Shown here: one piece after another, positions 4,819-7,536 of the stretch
Layout: each line of letters begins with the position of its first letter
Numbering within the stretch: the stretch's first letter is position 1
NCBI GenBank assembly: GCA_003643935.1
Contig: QMLJ01000046.1
Coordinates: 1 to 7,536, forward strand
Length of the DNA: 7,536 bases
Source of the DNA: Deltaproteobacteria bacterium
Lineage (GTDB): Bacteria > Desulfobacterota > Desulfomonilia > UBA1062
Direction: 5' to 3'
The notes under the pieces: model-generated
What the model saw: the letters and a program-made list of their open reading frames with translations, nothing else
Database searches by the model: none
What the model was told of the DNA's origin: nothing
Made by a program: the position numbers and the translations under genes

Positions 4819-5568
4819 ATGACTATAACTCTTGTTGCAGGTTTGATAACCTTTGTGTTCACAGCCCTCCTTACAATAGCAGGCGTAGGTGCAGCGTTCA
4901 TACTTATCCCGGTATTCATAGCCCTGGGCATAGAGATACATGTATCCATGAGCACGGCATTGCTGCTCAATTCCATAGCCATGATCTTTGCCTCGTACAG
5001 GTTCATAAAGAACAGGCTCATCATGTGGAAGGTCGCCATACCCATCCTTATTGTTGCAACGTCCTTATCCCCTTTAGGTGCATACACGAGCCAGTTCCTG
5101 GACAGGACCGTTCTCCTATGGATGTTCACTGGCTTCCTGCTGTTTGCCGCGTACATGATGCTCTTCTACGAATCAAAAGAAAAGGAAGAGATGAGCTCAA
5201 GGTCAAAGCAACTTGTAAGCGGTATCTCTGTGGGTGCATTTGCAGGTTACCTTGGGGGTCTGCTCGGCGTGGGCGGAGGTAACTTTATAGTACCTGTCCT
5301 TGTATGGCTCGGCTTCAATCCAAAGAAGGCATCTGCAACAACTTCTTTCATAGTAATATTCTCGTCCTTCTCCGGCTTCCTGGGCCATGCCACGCTTGGC
5401 CACATGGATATAAAGCTACTCATATTTACAGCCATTGGATCGGCATTAGGTGCACTTGTTGGGGCATGGCTCATGACAGACAAGTTGAACAGGAAACAGG
5501 TAAAATTGGTAATCGGTTTCGTGCTACTCGGCATAGCAGCAAAGATGATCTGGAACCTATTGAGGTGA
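4819..5568 (+). CDS. TauE/SafE (DUF81) family membrane permease, copy 2
   Basis: A 249-aa inner-membrane protein with about eight hydrophobic helices in two repeated halves. The first-half motif is A-G-V-G-A-A-F-x-L-I-P (21-31); the second is G-G-L-L-G-V-G-G-G-N-F-I-V-P (146-159), the family signature. A charged loop near 118-131 joins the halves. The protein should move a small organic or inorganic anion, often a sulfur compound, across the cytoplasmic membrane; the substrate is unknown. The ATG has AAGGAG (4806-4811) 7 nt upstream. It is diverged from the other permease here rather than a recent duplicate: the motifs agree but the flanking residues differ widely. It is the first gene of an apparent operon with a TolC-like protein and a periplasmic adaptor, and probably depends on the CRP/FNR-type site at 4683-4698. 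Association of this family with a tripartite-efflux pair is uncommon. Confidence 0.92.
   Translation: MTITLVAGLITFVFTALLTIAGVGAAFILIPVFIALGIEIHVSMSTALLLNSIAMIFASYRFIKNRLIMWKVAIPILIVATSLSPLGAYTSQFLDRTVLLWMFTGFLLFAAYMMLFYESKEKEEMSSRSKQLVSGISVGAFAGYLGGLLGVGGGNFIVPVLVWLGFNPKKASATTSFIVIFSSFSGFLGHATLGHMDIKLLIFTAIGSALGALVGAWLMTDKLNRKQVKLVIGFVLLGIAAKMIWNLLR
5562..5567 (+). promoter_or_regulatory. Ribosome binding site that sets the TolC-like start
   Basis: GAGGTG overlaps the end of the permease gene, including its TGA (5566-5568), and lies 9 nt before GTG 5577. The other in-frame GTG, at 5565, is inside this element and has no Shine-Dalgarno of its own. The arrangement implies translational coupling with the permease gene. 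Confidence 0.6.
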
Positions 5569-5576
5569 ACAGGCAG

Positions 5577-6866
5577 GTGAGATCAACGACTATAAGGATA
5601 AGCACCCTTTTTTTTTGTATTTGTTTTATTTTCATACCAGAGCTTCATGCATTGGACATAACAACGTTACTAAAGGCAACGAAACAGCAGCCAGGTATAA
5701 AGGCAAGCGAACTTCTCGTCAGGCAAAGGTCGTATGAGGTAAAAGAGGCCTATGCTTATTTGTATCCCAGCTTCAATGCCTTTGGAAGCCTGGAGTCATA
5801 TAGCTCTCCCACCAACCTCAGACCATTACCACCCACTGAGGTCAATATAACAGCGGGTGAATCCATACCCTTTTCAGACGATATACTCCGCTATGGTCTA
5901 ACACTGAAAATGCCTGTGTTTGTAAAAAACCTGTATACACTTGCATCCAAGATGAAACTATTAAGGGAAGAGGCAGAATACAAAAACAAGATAGATACCA
6001 TAGAGAAAGAGGCATCCGTGGTATCTCTGAATAGCTCTCTTCAGTACTTAACAGGGCTTGAAAACGCCATTGATGCAAGGCTTAAGTCCCTCGCTGAAAC
6101 AAAAGGAAGGGTCGAAATAGAGGTCAAGAATGGGAGATCACCAGAGGCCAAGTTACTTAAGATAGAGAAACTGGTCAACGAGCTTGAGAGGCAAAGAAAC
6201 GAGATAAATACACAGATGTTAGATGTAAAAAAAGGCATACGCATGTTGACCAATATCAAGATCGTCTCCCCAGTGCCCATGAAGATGGTAGGTAATATAG
6301 AACCCGGCGACTTTATAAAGATACACATGCTTCAAAAGCAGGTGGCAGCACTCAAGAAGGAGTCACAAAGGACAAAAGAGCTCCTATGGCCCTCACTCTA
6401 TCTAGAGGGCATACTCTCGGACAACAGGGGTGAGGCCTATAATACTCACAGGTACATCAAAAGGACATATAACTACTTCCGACTTGTCTTTGAAGTGCCA
6501 TTGTTCCAGAAGTCCATATACACGAAAACTAATGTAGCAAGGGCCAAGCTTGCCAGGGCACAGATGGAACTTGCACAGGAGAAGATCAACCTGGCATCCC
6601 TTGCAGATGACCTCCATGATAGGTTACCTCTCATCTACAGGTCCATAGTGCTCGCCAGGGCAGATGTAAAAAATACGGGTCGGCTTTTGGATATAGCAAA
6701 GGTAGCATTCAGAAACGGAAGGATGACAACAGAAGAATACCTTAGGTATGAGGCAGATGTCTTGAAAGCCGAGAGCAGCCTGTACAGGTTCGAAAGCGAG
6801 CGGTGGCAGGCCATAGCACAACAGGCCTTATTATACGGTAGAGACCTTATAGGGGTGGTACAATGA
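5577..6866 (+). CDS. TolC-family outer membrane efflux protein
   Basis: A 429-aa protein taken from GTG 5577; the frame is open back to 5304, but that part overlaps the permease gene and reads as non-native sequence. Residues 2-25 form a signal peptide: a basic start, a hydrophobic core of Leu/Phe/Ile/Cys, and a cut after ELHA25. The mature part has the two-fold OEP repeat: long amphipathic helices with Lys/Glu-rich coiled-coil character (about 115-205 and 310-425), separated by beta-strand segments such as LYPSFNAFGSLESY and LWPSLYLEGIL. The C-terminal motif FRNGRMTTEEYLRYEADVLKAESSLYR is typical of TolC-type proteins, which form trimeric outer-membrane ducts for type I or RND efflux. The gene begins 8 nt after the permease stop and overlaps the adaptor gene by 4 nt (ATGA). 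A run of nine T residues (5608-5616) lies in the signal-peptide region. Confidence 0.87.
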   Translation: MRSTTIRISTLFFCICFIFIPELHALDITTLLKATKQQPGIKASELLVRQRSYEVKEAYAYLYPSFNAFGSLESYSSPTNLRPLPPTEVNITAGESIPFSDDILRYGLTLKMPVFVKNLYTLASKMKLLREEAEYKNKIDTIEKEASVVSLNSSLQYLTGLENAIDARLKSLAETKGRVEIEVKNGRSPEAKLLKIEKLVNELERQRNEINTQMLDVKKGIRMLTNIKIVSPVPMKMVGNIEPGDFIKIHMLQKQVAALKKESQRTKELLWPSLYLEGILSDNRGEAYNTHRYIKRTYNYFRLVFEVPLFQKSIYTKTNVARAKLARAQMELAQEKINLASLADDLHDRLPLIYRSIVLARADVKNTGRLLDIAKVAFRNGRMTTEEYLRYEADVLKAESSLYRFESERWQAIAQQALLYGRDLIGVVQ

Positions 6867-7536
6867 GCAATAGATGGAAGAAGATCATCGCATGGTCGGT
6901 GGTTGTTTTATTGGTATTTACAGGCGCAGCACTTGTAATAAAAAGAAAGAAAGCACTATCAAGGGCAGAACCTCCCAGGGTTCTCCCTGCCGTGGTCGAC
7001 CTGATAAAGGTGGTGAGAAGACCTGTAAGGTTGACTCTCCCTGCCATGGGTATTGTAAGTTCTGACACATCTGCAAGGATCTCCACAAAGGTGAGCGGCA
7101 GGGTTACCAAGGTATTAAAGAAAGAGGGATCACCTGTAAAAAGGGGAGAAATACTAGCCACAATAGATAATGTTGATCTAAAGACCAAAAAAAGAAATCT
7201 TCTACTCAAGGGGGCAAACCTTGACTATGAGATCGAATCAAAAGAGGCAGCACTTGCATCACTGGAGATTGCGCTTGCAAACGCAAAGGCAACGCATGCA
7301 AGGACAAAGGAACTCCTTGATGTAAAGGGTGCGTCCATTGAGGAATTCCAGGCAGAAGAGACAAGGATAGCATCTATCGAGGCACAGGTTAAGGCTACAG
7401 AGAATGCTCTGGAGGCCTTAAAAAACAGTAAGCAGATGGTGCTAGAGGACATCAAGAACATAGACAACCTCCTTACCTATACCATTATAAAGTCACCGGT
7501 AAACGGTACATGCGCAGAGAAGAATATAAACGAGGG
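6863..7536 (+). CDS. Periplasmic adaptor (membrane fusion protein, HlyD/RND type), 3' truncated by window
   Basis: 224 codons are visible and the frame runs off the right edge. It starts at ATG 6863, overlapping the TolC-like stop as ATGA, with AGGGGTGG (6851-6858) as the Shine-Dalgarno 4 nt upstream. A basic N-terminus and a single hydrophobic segment (8-26) anchor the protein in the inner membrane. Residues 71-102 form the first half of the lipoyl/biotinyl-like domain (ARISTKVSGRV, then EGSPVKRGEILATID). Residues 105-205 form the alpha-helical coiled-coil hairpin that docks on TolC. The lipoyl fold is completed at 206-217 (TYTIIKSPVNGTC, where the last residue is usually valine). Such proteins link an inner-membrane RND or ABC pump to a TolC duct. 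The pump gene is not in view and would be expected next; otherwise the TauE/SafE permease might be the inner-membrane partner. Confidence 0.9.
   Translation, partial: MSNRWKKIIAWSVVVLLVFTGAALVIKRKKALSRAEPPRVLPAVVDLIKVVRRPVRLTLPAMGIVSSDTSARISTKVSGRVTKVLKKEGSPVKRGEILATIDNVDLKTKKRNLLLKGANLDYEIESKEAALASLEIALANAKATHARTKELLDVKGASIEEFQAEETRIASIEAQVKATENALEALKNSKQMVLEDIKNIDNLLTYTIIKSPVNGTCAEKNINE

Noticed and set aside
5304..5576. N-terminal extension of the TolC-like frame back to ATG 5304
   Set aside because: It overlaps the well-supported permease gene by 265 nt, would bury the signal peptide internally, and has no ribosome site; GTG 5577 with GAGGTG fits better.
6847..7209. 120-codon minus-strand open frame over the adaptor gene
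   Set aside because: The plus strand encodes a clear membrane fusion protein in the same region and the antisense product resembles nothing.

Overview
The window looks like a chromosomal segment of a Gram-negative anaerobe. An outer-membrane TolC-type gene implies an outer membrane. FmdE, paired TauE/SafE permeases and a CRP/FNR regulator with an FNR/HcpR-style target site suit Thermodesulfobacteriota (former Deltaproteobacteria), Nitrospirota or relatives. Codon use leans heavily on AGG (Arg) and ATA (Ile), common in thermophilic members of such groups. The taxonomic placement is an inference. No rRNA, tRNA, CRISPR array, transposase or phage gene is visible.

Left part (1-1820): the C-terminal 48 codons of an unidentified gene, then a complete FGGY-family carbohydrate kinase in the same operon. 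The kinase ends in tandem stops, followed by a 12-bp hairpin and a CAGG-rich intergenic repeat. It appears unrelated to the rest.

Middle part (1800-3780): a divergent unit. On the minus strand a TauE/SafE permease is followed by an FmdE-family zinc/thiol protein. On the plus strand a 98-aa ArsR-family repressor has a C-x6-C pair near its C-terminus. Its promoter is unusually clear: TTGACT, a 17-nt spacer and TATAAT. A perfect 22-bp palindrome fills the spacer and overlaps both hexamers by a few bases. The predicted transcription start lies only 2-3 nt before an in-frame GTG, so the gene may be leaderless, and the more upstream ATG at 3454 would not be transcribed.

Right part (3780-7536): a CRP/FNR regulator, preceded by a possible coupled 18-codon leader ORF, and then a three-gene operon. 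The operon encodes a second TauE/SafE permease, a TolC-like outer-membrane protein and a periplasmic adaptor (membrane fusion protein) cut by the window end. Directly after the regulator gene lies a perfect ATTGACC-AG-GGTCAAT palindrome. Its centre is about 40.5 bp upstream of the start expected from a GATAAT -10 element, which is class II activator geometry. The regulator carries the E-x-x-S-R recognition helix expected for TTGAY half-sites, but lacks FNR iron-sulfur cysteines and an evident cAMP-binding arginine.

Together this suggests a regulated sulfur-compound or anion export locus: two TauE/SafE permeases under two regulators (a possible thiol-sensing ArsR and an HcpR/DNR-like CRP/FNR protein), one permease joined to a tripartite-efflux pair. 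The transported substrate and the signals cannot be read from the sequence.
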